Source of the DNA: Alphaproteobacteria bacterium
Lineage (GTDB): Bacteria; Pseudomonadota; Alphaproteobacteria; DSM-16000; Inquilinaceae
Reading direction: 5' to 3'
DNA: 64,000 nucleotides
Assembly (NCBI GenBank): GCA_028281925.1
Contig: JANQIX010000104.1
Coordinates: 148,900-212,899 of the forward strand
This document shows, piece after piece, positions 1 to 7,958 of the stretch. Every line of letters starts with the position of its first letter. Within the stretch, counting starts at the first letter, position 1. Position numbers and translations under genes: made by a program. The notes beneath the pieces were generated by a model, which searched no databases, had not been told where the DNA came from, and saw only the letters and a program-made list of their open reading frames with translations.

Positions 1-1491
1 GCATTCAATCAGTCCGTCGGTGAAGACGTAGAAGGAGCCGCCGTCCAGAAGGATCTCTTCGGTGGCGTACATCATGTCCGGCAGAATACCCAACGGCGGC
101 GACGGCGCCTCGAACGTCCGGTGACCGCTGTCCGATTGCACCCAGACAGGCGGCACGTGGCCGGCATTGGCGAACCGCACGCTGCCCGTCTTCGGATCGT
201 AAAGGCCGACGACCGCGGTTACGAACCGGCCATAGCTCGACGTCTCATGGAACTCCCGATTGAGGATCTCCAGCATCTCGGCCGGATCGTCCCGCGTCTT
301 GCCGAGATAGCGGAACAGGCTGGCAATGCGCGCCATCAAGAGCGCGGCGTCCACGCCCTTGCCCGAGACATCGCCCAGCGCAAACGGAACAAGCCCGTCC
401 GGCCGCGAGAAGAAGTCGAAGAAATCCCCGGAAACATGGCGGTATGGCCGGTTGACCCCGTCGATCGGGGAGTCCGGTGGCGGCGATGGCGGAAACAGGC
501 TGCGCTGGATGATGGCTGCCATTTCCAGTTCGCGGCGCATCATCTGCTGTTCCTGCTCGCGCAGACGCTTCTTCTCCAGCGAAGAGCCGATGCGGGCACG
601 CAGCAAGATCGGATCGAACGGCTTAGTCAAATAGTCTTCCGCACCGACCTCGATACAGCGAATGATGCTGTCGGACTCACTGAGCGCGGAGATCATGATC
701 ACGGGGATGTCGCGAAACCGGGCATCCCGCTTCATTCGCGACAACACCTGGAATCCGTTGAGGTCCGGCATCAGAAGGTCGAGCAACACCAAGTCATAGG
801 TCTCACGCTCGAGCATCGACAGGGCTTCATGGCCGCCGGCGGCAGGCGTTGCATGATGGCCCTCCCGATCGAGACGACGCATCAGCACTTCCCGGTTGTC
901 GGGATTGTCGTCGACCACCAGGATCGACGCCGGCGTGCTGACATGGGGCTGCGCGTCTGCATCCAGGGCCTGAATGCTGTCGACCAGGGCCTGCGCAAGA
1001 TCGGCCGCCTGGGTCTGTGCCGCGTCCTCGCCATCGGATGAGCCTGAGAACCGAACTATCGTATCGATCTGGCCGAGCAAATGATCGGCGGCGGACAGAA
1101 TGCCGCCGAATTCGCCGACCAGCTTGTCCAGGCCGCGGTCCTCGGCGTCATCGCGGAGCATTTCCGTATAGCCTTTGACCGCGTTCAGCGGCGTCCTCAG
1201 GTCGTGCCGCAGCCTACGCTGCAGATCCGCCAGTTCGTCGGCCGAGAGGCCTGCGGCTTCGTCGCCCACCCGGCCCATATCGCCGACCAGCTTGCGCAGC
1301 TGACGTGCGGCATCGAGCACGCGGTCGAGATCCTCGCTAAGATCCGACGCGCCGTGCTGGTCGAGGTCTTCGCGCAGGAATTTCGTGAGCTCGATCAGCG
1401 CAACGACCGGGGTTTCGAACTGCTGCCTGATCTCCGTGACCAGGGCACGCATCACCCGCTGCTGCCGCTCGGCCGCGTCCGTCGACGCCAT
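1..1491 (-). CDS. Response-regulator PP2C (SpoIIE/RsbU-type) protein phosphatase with HisKA-like N-terminus, partial
   Basis: The first 497 codons of a gene that runs off the left edge. The protein starts MASTDAAERQQ with a GGAAGG ribosome site just upstream. It has an N-terminal helical region with a histidine-kinase-type H-box (HDLRTPLNAVKGY), but no HATPase domain follows. Next comes a receiver domain (LVVDDNPDN, phospho-acceptor region LLDLLMPDLNG, DYLTKPF), then a SpoIIE/RsbU PP2C domain (VSGDFFDFF, GDVSGKGVDAALLMARI, FANAGHVPP). Such phosphatases dephosphorylate STAS anti-sigma antagonists in partner-switching systems. The likely partner genes (STAS protein and kinase) are at 13.8-14.5 kb on the same strand. 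That link is inferred; the domain calls are firm. Confidence 0.9.
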   Translation of the reverse strand, partial: MASTDAAERQQRVMRALVTEIRQQFETPVVALIELTKFLREDLDQHGASDLSEDLDRVLDAARQLRKLVGDMGRVGDEAAGLSADELADLQRRLRHDLRTPLNAVKGYTEMLRDDAEDRGLDKLVGEFGGILSAADHLLGQIDTIVRFSGSSDGEDAAQTQAADLAQALVDSIQALDADAQPHVSTPASILVVDDNPDNREVLMRRLDREGHHATPAAGGHEALSMLERETYDLVLLDLLMPDLNGFQVLSRMKRDARFRDIPVIMISALSESDSIIRCIEVGAEDYLTKPFDPILLRARIGSSLEKKRLREQEQQMMRRELEMAAIIQRSLFPPSPPPDSPIDGVNRPYRHVSGDFFDFFSRPDGLVPFALGDVSGKGVDAALLMARIASLFRYLGKTRDDPAEMLEILNREFHETSSYGRFVTAVVGLYDPKTGSVRFANAGHVPPVWVQSDSGHRTFEAPSPPLGILPDMMYATEEILLDGGSFYVFTDGLIEC

Positions 1492-1787
1492 GTGCCTTCC
1501 CCGATCACCGCCGCTCCGTTGACGGGGGACGATAGGAGGTTCCCGGCGGCGGCTCAACGGCAACGCCAACATCGCTGGCTAGGGAAGAGCGGCAGATGGC
1601 AGTATGCAACGCTTCCTGCCGATCCCCCGCATCGGCATCGCGATGGATCCGAGATCATGTCCTTGCGACAGTGTCCCGCAATCGAACGGCCCCGCCAGTA
1701 CTGCTGGCAAAGCCCGGCCGTCGCTCCCGTATCGGCCCGGGACCTTGCCCGGACCGGGGGTCGCCTCTACGGGTGACGGATCCTGCG

Positions 1788-3533
1788 ATGCCCGAATCGC
1801 GGATAGGCCGGCTCCGGCGACGGACGATCGAGGATTGGAAGATCATCCTCGGCAGCACTGTCAAGCTGCCTCCGGTGACGATCGCCGTCGCCATCGGGCT
1901 GCTGGGCACCGCCTTCCTGCTACCGTTCTTCACCAAGTTCTTCGTCGATCGCTTCCTTGTGGCGGACCAGTCGGATTGGCTGGTGCCGCTAACCCTGGGC
2001 ATGGTGGCGACAGCCGTCTTGCGCAGCTGCCTGACCTGGTGGCAGCGATCCATTCTGCTGAGGGTCCAGGTCGTCCGCTCTAAGCGAAACTCACGCGACG
2101 TCTTCCAGCACATGTTGTCGGCAAGTCGGGATCACCTCCAAGGCTATACGGCCGGAGATATCGCCAGCATCCTGCGTGGGCAGGACAGGGCTGCACGGGT
2201 GATCTACGGCGATGTCGTTCACAGCATCATCGAGCTGCCGGCAGTCCCGCTGCTGTTCCTCGTCATGGCGGCATTCGACGCGACGATCGCTACGGCGGCC
2301 GTGGCCCTTACCCTCGGCAATGCGATCGCGCTGCGTGCCATCGCCCGCAAGCGGGCCGGCATCAGCGAGAGATTGGCAGCGGCGCGCGGCGCGCTCGCTG
2401 GCACTCTGACGCGCTATCTCAGGGTCATGCCCGCGATCAAGGCCGGGACGCTCGAAGAGACCGTGTTCGCCGATTGGGATCGCGGCCATCGCGATCAGAC
2501 CGAGAACCTGGCGCAGCTTGGCCGTCTGAGCGAACGACTGTCGCTGATCCCCGGCTTGGTGGGCGGCCTCTCCCTTTCCGTCATTCTGGGCATCGGTGCG
2601 CTCGCCATCATGCGCGGAAGCATGACCGTCGGGGACCTGGTGGCGTGTCAGGCGCTGTTCTTCAGCATCAACGATCCGATCCGCCGCTTCATCGAGGCGA
2701 GCGGACAGCTGCAGGACGTCAATGCCGACTTCCGCCGTCGCCAGACCATCAAGGCCATGCCGCGGGATCCATGGCTGGCAGATCGCGATGCGGCGCCGGC
2801 CGAAGTCGGTCCCCGGCCGCAAGTGTCCCCTATGCCCGCATTGGTCCTGCGCGATCTCGATTTCGGGCAGCGCCGCTTCGAAGCAGGATCATCCGCCACC
2901 GTCAGCGTCACTCTCGAAAGGGGCCGCTGCCTAGCGGTGGTAGGCCGCAGCGGAAGCGGCAAGACGGCGCTCGCGCGCGTCATCGCCGGTCTTGATCCGC
3001 CCGCCGGCGGCGACGTTCTGATAGGCGGACAGCCTGTCATCGGGCTGAGCCGAGCCCAGCTTCCCGGCAATGTCGCCATGGTCAGCCACGAATTGACGCT
3101 GTTCGACGGGCCGATCCGGGACAGTCTCACCCTTTGGAATCCGGAGATCCCCGAAGACGCGGTTTGGCGCGCCTGCGCCACTGCCTGTATCGACAGCGTC
3201 ATCGCGGCGACACCCGGGGGGTTGGACACTGTGCTCGGTCCGGGCGGCATCGGCCTCAGCGGCGGCCAGATGCAGCGCCTCAACCTGGCCCGTGCGCTGG
3301 TGCGCGATCCCGGCGTCGTCGTGTTGGACGAGGCGTTGGAAGCCCTGGACCCGGTGCTGGCCCGCGCCATTCTTCGGCGCCTCAGCGACCGCGGCTGCGC
3401 CACCGTGCTGGTCACCCACCGACAGGAGATACTTCGGATCTGCGATCAGGTGTTGAGCCTCGACGATGAGCGCCCGACGGCAAGCGATGCCACAGGTAAT
3501 TCGGACAGACAGGATCCGCATCCCGATGGCTAA
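1788..3533 (+). CDS. ABC transporter half-molecule (permease-ATPase fusion), peptide/bacteriocin-exporter-like
   Basis: A 581-aa exporter subunit with an N-terminal six-helix membrane domain and a C-terminal ATPase. The ATPase has Walker A GRSGSGKTALA, signature LSGGQMQRLNLARAL, Walker B VVVLDEALEALD and H-loop VTHRQ. I chose the ATG at 1788 (MPESRIGRLRRR) because the 64 in-frame codons upstream read as non-protein. A GTG at 1773 is an alternative. No C39 peptidase precedes the membrane domain. The next gene overlaps by 8 nt, so the two products probably form a heterodimer. The pair resembles the ABC transporters of NHLM/NHLP-type peptide secretion, but no precursor gene lies beside it, so the substrate is unknown. 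Confidence 0.85.
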   Translation: MPESRIGRLRRRTIEDWKIILGSTVKLPPVTIAVAIGLLGTAFLLPFFTKFFVDRFLVADQSDWLVPLTLGMVATAVLRSCLTWWQRSILLRVQVVRSKRNSRDVFQHMLSASRDHLQGYTAGDIASILRGQDRAARVIYGDVVHSIIELPAVPLLFLVMAAFDATIATAAVALTLGNAIALRAIARKRAGISERLAAARGALAGTLTRYLRVMPAIKAGTLEETVFADWDRGHRDQTENLAQLGRLSERLSLIPGLVGGLSLSVILGIGALAIMRGSMTVGDLVACQALFFSINDPIRRFIEASGQLQDVNADFRRRQTIKAMPRDPWLADRDAAPAEVGPRPQVSPMPALVLRDLDFGQRRFEAGSSATVSVTLERGRCLAVVGRSGSGKTALARVIAGLDPPAGGDVLIGGQPVIGLSRAQLPGNVAMVSHELTLFDGPIRDSLTLWNPEIPEDAVWRACATACIDSVIAATPGGLDTVLGPGGIGLSGGQMQRLNLARALVRDPGVVVLDEALEALDPVLARAILRRLSDRGCATVLVTHRQEILRICDQVLSLDDERPTASDATGNSDRQDPHPDG

Positions 3534-5352
3534 GGCTCGCACCGTCGAAACCGCGAGACCCAGGCGCCGGCTCTGGCACCGGGCCGTGCGCGTGCAGGGC
3601 CCCCAACATTTCCGCGGCGGCACCCAATTCAGAGGGCTGCCACCCCCGCCGATCCACCCGATGGCCTTGGTCCGGCTGACCGGGAGCGGCCTGGTGCGCG
3701 ACAGCGCGCTGATCGTCGCACTGTCTGTCGGCGGCGCCATGCTGGGCCTCTTTCTTCCTGCCGCCACGGCTCTCTTGTTCGGCGAGGTCATCCCCGCGGC
3801 GGATCGCGGGCAGGCGTTCTTTGTTCTGCTGGGGATGTTCGCGGCGGCCTGCGGTGTGTCGGCATTCGAATTCGGACGGTCGCTGGTGCTCCTGCGGCTG
3901 ATGCTACGGTTCGATCGCGCTGTTCATCTGGCGGTGTTCGACCGGCTGCTGCGGGCGAGGCCCCGCCTTTTCGGCCATATCGGCGCGGCCGATGCCGCGA
4001 CCCGCATCCTGGACATCGCGCTGATCCATCGCGTGCTCGGGCCGATCGTCGGGACCACCATCCTCAGCCTCGGCTTCGCGGTGGCCAATCTCGCCTTCAT
4101 GGTGTGGATCTCGCCGATGCTGACCGTCGTCGGCGTGATTCTGGTGGTTATGATCGCCGGCCTCACCCGCCTTTGCATCCGCCGCCAGATTGCCCACGAA
4201 TTGGCGGCCGCCGAAATGGATGCCCGCATCGCAGAATTTGCGACGCAGGTCCAGCGGCGGCTGGAGACGATCCGCGCCGCTGACGCCGAAGCCGGCGTGA
4301 TGGGCCGGTGGCAGCATCTGTTCGACCGGCTGCAGCGGGACAATGTCGGCGCGCAGCGGGCCGCCAATCTGGGCGCGGCACTGAACGCGGCCTTTGCGCT
4401 GCTTGCGCCGGCCATGCTGTTCGTGGCCGTGGCGCTCGTGCCCGACAGCCCGTCCACGGCGAGTTTCCTGGCCTTCTATGCCGCCTTCGGACAACTGCTG
4501 TTCGCCGTTCTGGGCCTGTCGACGGCCGCGGCTTCGGCGTCGCGCCTGGTCGCGCCATATCGCCGGCTGCAGCCTTTGATCGATGCGCGTGAGGAGAGAA
4601 CCGAGGATGCGATCCAACCGGCCGACGCGTTTGCGGGCCTGACCGTCGCCGATGTCACCTTCCGCTATGCCGACGATGCGCCGCCGGCGCTAGACGGCGT
4701 GTCGCTGCAAGTTGGGCCGGGCGAGATCGTCGTGCTTACGGGGCCGTCAGGTTCCGGCAAGTCGACACTGGTGAAGCTGCTGCTGCGCCTTGAGGCAGAG
4801 CAGCACGGCCGGATCAAGGTCGGCGACCAGCCGATCGGCGGCCTTGACCCCGTTGCCTGGCGGCGCCGGATCGGTGCCGTGCTGCAGGACAGCCCCATCT
4901 TTCCCGGTACGGTGGCCAGCAACATCGCCGGCCTGGGCGGCGCGGCCGATGTCGATGTCCGCGAGGCGGCTGCGATCGTCGGCCTGTTGGGCGGTGCATC
5001 GGAGCTGCCCTCGGGCCTGGATACGCCGATAAGGCGCACAGCTGCGCTGCCCGGATCGCTGCGCCAGCAGATCATCCTGGCACGCGCGCTTCTGCGCCGG
5101 CCCCAGCTGCTGCTGCTGGACGAGGCGACGAACGTCATGGACACCGATCTGCAGCGCCGAGTGCTGGCGAACATCCGCTCGTTGGAGATTGCCTGCCTTT
5201 CGATCACCCACAGGCTGACCGGCATGGCGATGAGCGACCGCATCTACATGCTGGAACAGGGTCGCGTCGTCGATCAGGGGGACTTCGGCGAGCTCTTGTT
5301 CGGCACCGGCCCCTTTGCGCGGGCCTTCGGCGGCGGCTCCGACGCCGCCTGA
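3526..5352 (+). CDS. ABC transporter half-molecule, partner subunit with degenerate signature motif
   Basis: A 608-aa protein: about 50 soluble residues, a six-helix membrane domain, then an ATPase with Walker A GPSGSGKSTLVK, Walker B LLLLDEATNVMD and H-loop SITHRLT. The usual LSGGQ signature reads LPGSL, so one of the two composite ATP sites of the heterodimer is likely weakened, as in many asymmetric exporters. The ATG at 3526 (MAKARTVE) overlaps the upstream stop by 8 nt. A start at 3466 would overlap by 68 nt and is less likely. The Pro-rich linker (GLPPPPIHP) before the first helix recalls NHLM ABC2 proteins. The 3' end overlaps the convergent glycosidase gene by 79 nt. Confidence 0.85.
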   Translation: MAKARTVETARPRRRLWHRAVRVQGPQHFRGGTQFRGLPPPPIHPMALVRLTGSGLVRDSALIVALSVGGAMLGLFLPAATALLFGEVIPAADRGQAFFVLLGMFAAACGVSAFEFGRSLVLLRLMLRFDRAVHLAVFDRLLRARPRLFGHIGAADAATRILDIALIHRVLGPIVGTTILSLGFAVANLAFMVWISPMLTVVGVILVVMIAGLTRLCIRRQIAHELAAAEMDARIAEFATQVQRRLETIRAADAEAGVMGRWQHLFDRLQRDNVGAQRAANLGAALNAAFALLAPAMLFVAVALVPDSPSTASFLAFYAAFGQLLFAVLGLSTAAASASRLVAPYRRLQPLIDAREERTEDAIQPADAFAGLTVADVTFRYADDAPPALDGVSLQVGPGEIVVLTGPSGSGKSTLVKLLLRLEAEQHGRIKVGDQPIGGLDPVAWRRRIGAVLQDSPIFPGTVASNIAGLGGAADVDVREAAAIVGLLGGASELPSGLDTPIRRTAALPGSLRQQIILARALLRRPQLLLLDEATNVMDTDLQRRVLANIRSLEIACLSITHRLTGMAMSDRIYMLEQGRVVDQGDFGELLFGTGPFARAFGGGSDAA

Positions 5353-7400
5353 CCGGCAGGCTGTAGCACCAGAGTTCCATATCCATCCAACACGAGGTCT
5401 AGAGTTCCGGTGGGATGGCTGGAGAATTCCGCGCGATCGACAGCCAGTGCCGACCATCCTGACGTCGCAGTCAAGACCGCCCGCGCCCGATCCGGCAGAT
5501 GGATCGCCGCCGCGGCCAGGTCGATACAGTGATGCTGCGGCCCATCCGGCGAGAGGTTGGCGGCTACCAGCACCAGATCGCCCGCCGCCTCCTCCGACCA
5601 CATGATCCAGGCCAATACGGCCGGATCATCGCCGATCACCGTATAGCGATCGCCGCTTCGGATGGCCGGCCGCTCGGCCCGCAGCCGCGCGAGTTCCCGG
5701 ATCGCGGCGAAGGTGGGGTTCGTGCGGTCGTAGGGCTGGTGCAGCGGTGCGTTGATCGGCCCGAAGATCCATTGGCAGTCAGGATTGGGAAACATGTCCT
5801 CACGGACATGGGCGTCGTGGCCGACCCATTGCCCGTCGTCCGTCCGGTGCATGCCCAGTGCACCTGAGAACTCTTGCTCGGTGCCGTAATAGATGCAGGG
5901 CATGGCAGGGCCGAGCACCAGTACAGTCAGCACCGCGCGATGGGCGTGGCGTGCCCGATCCAGTCCGCCGAAACGGTCGCCCCAACGGTGCAGGAACCGG
6001 CTTGTGTCCTGATTGTCGATGAAGGCCAGGTTCCATCGCGAATCCCGGTAGGAAAAGGCATCGTGCTCCAGGTAGCGGCTGACGGCGGCGGCCGTCCCGC
6101 CATTCTCGAACACTTCTCTCAGGCAATAGTGCAAGGGGTAGTCGATCATGCCGGAGAATGCCGCATCCCGGCTGTAGGGGCCGACCTCGGCCGCCGTGTG
6201 GCCGGCATGCTCGCCCAGCATCAAGAAATCGGCCTTGCCGATCGCGCGACAGTATCGGTCGACTTCCGCCACGCATTGCGTCCAGAACGGCAGATCCACA
6301 TGGCGCACGGCATCGAAGCGGAAGCCGTCGATATCAGCCTCGGCAATCCAATAGGTCAGATGGCGGATCAGGTGTTCGCGCACATAAGCATGTTCCGTCC
6401 GCCAGTCGGCCAGGAAGCCGAACAGCGGCGTCCCTACCAGCTCGTCCCCACCGGGTGAGTGAAAAAACCCCGGATGGCGCAGGTCTTCGGGATAGGGCAG
6501 CGGCACCTGCAGGTCGCCGCAATCGTATTTGAACCGGGCTTCATGGCCGTTGTCGGTGGCAACCCAGTCCAGACAGTCGGCGAGGTGGTTGACGATCACG
6601 TCGATCAGAACGGCGATGCCCCTGGCATGGGCGGCCGCGACCAGCGACCTGAGGTCGTCCATCCCCCCCAGCCGGGGATTGACGGCCAGCAGGTGCAGCG
6701 GGTGATAGCCGTGATAGCCGGCGGCATCGTTGACGTAGACCGGACTGAGAATGATGGCCCCGACACCGAGATCAGCCAGATAGTCGAGACGGTCTTCGAT
6801 GCCGTCCAGCGTGCCACCGTGGCTGCCCCGTGCGTCTTCGGGGCGAAACGGCACCAAACCCGCATGACGCCTGTCCGACCGGCCCCTGGCAAACCGGTCT
6901 ATGACGATGCTGTAGAAGAGACGATGCCGCCAGTCCGCCGGCGATGGTGTTGCTGGCGCGACCGGCGGCGGCCCATAGATCGGCCGGCCATCCACATGGC
7001 CGAGATAAGATCGCTCAATATCCGCTGACAACCGCGGCGCTGTGGTGACGATCAGTCGCCGCCAGTCGGCCACCCAGTGCCAGGCACCGTCCATGGCGCG
7101 ATAGCCGAGCCGATAGGCGACACCGCCTTCGCACCCCGCCGGCGGAAGCACGACCCGGAACATCCGATATCCGGACAGGTCCGACGCCGTGTCGGGTTGT
7201 TCTTCCTCAGCCTCCACAGTCTCCGGCGCGACATCGTCCGCCATGCCGGCCCCGACAACCGACACGCCGGCCGCCAGGCAAGGCAGTGCGCGCAACACGC
7301 CGAACCGTATCGGAATGGGCTCATCGGGGCGGAAGGCCCATCGATACGGCGCCGATGTCGACTCATGGTCGACTTCAAGGAATGGAGTGCTGGGGTGCAT
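5274..7400 (-). CDS. GH13 alpha-amylase-family glycosidase
   Basis: A 708-aa protein with an N-terminal beta-rich region (about residues 1-165), a GH13 barrel and a C-terminal beta domain. Conserved regions are visible: region I LIDVIVNH, region II GFRFDAVRH with the nucleophile Asp, and region III MLGEHAGHT with the acid/base Glu. Region IV reads FIDNQDTSRF where FxxNHD is usual, so the transition-state His is Gln. There is no signal peptide, so the enzyme is probably cytoplasmic and acts on alpha-glucans or oligosaccharides. Specificity cannot be read from sequence. It is the last gene of the long minus-strand run. Its last 79 nt overlap the convergent ABC gene. Confidence 0.85.
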   Translation of the reverse strand: MHPSTPFLEVDHESTSAPYRWAFRPDEPIPIRFGVLRALPCLAAGVSVVGAGMADDVAPETVEAEEEQPDTASDLSGYRMFRVVLPPAGCEGGVAYRLGYRAMDGAWHWVADWRRLIVTTAPRLSADIERSYLGHVDGRPIYGPPPVAPATPSPADWRHRLFYSIVIDRFARGRSDRRHAGLVPFRPEDARGSHGGTLDGIEDRLDYLADLGVGAIILSPVYVNDAAGYHGYHPLHLLAVNPRLGGMDDLRSLVAAAHARGIAVLIDVIVNHLADCLDWVATDNGHEARFKYDCGDLQVPLPYPEDLRHPGFFHSPGGDELVGTPLFGFLADWRTEHAYVREHLIRHLTYWIAEADIDGFRFDAVRHVDLPFWTQCVAEVDRYCRAIGKADFLMLGEHAGHTAAEVGPYSRDAAFSGMIDYPLHYCLREVFENGGTAAAVSRYLEHDAFSYRDSRWNLAFIDNQDTSRFLHRWGDRFGGLDRARHAHRAVLTVLVLGPAMPCIYYGTEQEFSGALGMHRTDDGQWVGHDAHVREDMFPNPDCQWIFGPINAPLHQPYDRTNPTFAAIRELARLRAERPAIRSGDRYTVIGDDPAVLAWIMWSEEAAGDLVLVAANLSPDGPQHHCIDLAAAAIHLPDRARAVLTATSGWSALAVDRAEFSSHPTGTLDLVLDGYGTLVLQPAGQAASEPPPKARAKGPVPNKSSPKSP

Positions 7401-7469
7401 GCAACCTGCCGATCGCGGCGCGTGCCGACTTGGATTGGGTCAGAGCGGCGCGCCCGTACCGGGGCCCGA

Positions 7470-7841
7470 TCAGCCCTTGGCGCCCAGCAGTTGCTCGATC
7501 TTCTGCAAGAGACGGGGAAGCTCGACGGGCTTGGTGTCGAAATCGTCGCATCCGGCCTCCAGGGCCTTGTCGCGGTCCGTCGACATGGCGTGCGCCGTCA
7601 GGGCGATCACAGGGATCTGCTGTGTTTCTGCGGCCGCCTTCAGCCGTCGCGTCGCCTCCCAGCCGTCGACCACGGGCAGGCTCATATCCATCAGGATGAT
7701 ATCCGGCGTCTCGGTCCCGGCCATGGCAATGCCTTCACCGCCGTCGACGGCCACCACAACCTCATAACCCTTGCGTGAGAGGCGCCGAGAGAGCATGTCG
7801 CGGTTCATCTCGTTGTCTTCCACGATCAGTACTTTCGCCAC
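7470..7841 (-). CDS. Single-domain response regulator (DivK-like receiver)
   Basis: A 123-aa stand-alone receiver domain (VAKVLIVEDNEMN, phospho-acceptor Asp52 in LMDMSLP, Thr in ALTAH, Lys104 in DTKP). I prefer the GTG at 7841 because a GGGGA site lies 7 nt upstream and the length then fits the family. An upstream ATG at 7898 would add 19 unconserved residues. It lies just downstream of the hybrid kinase on the same strand and is probably a phosphorelay intermediate or its target. It has no output domain, so it must act by protein contact. Confidence 0.85.
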   Translation of the reverse strand: MAKVLIVEDNEMNRDMLSRRLSRKGYEVVVAVDGGEGIAMAGTETPDIILMDMSLPVVDGWEATRRLKAAAETQQIPVIALTAHAMSTDRDKALEAGCDDFDTKPVELPRLLQKIEQLLGAKG

Positions 7842-7958
7842 AGTCACGTCCCCATCGATTGGCAGATCGGCGCCGCTTCGGCGCGAACAGTCACGCACGT
7901 TACCTCAGGCCCTGCAGGTCGCGAAGCGATCGTCTTCACAAAGAGGCGAGGCTCGGCG

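Noticed and set aside
121..1776. Long plus-strand open frames antisense to the PP2C gene
   Set aside because: They read as low-complexity high-GC antisense frames; the minus strand encodes clear receiver and PP2C motifs.
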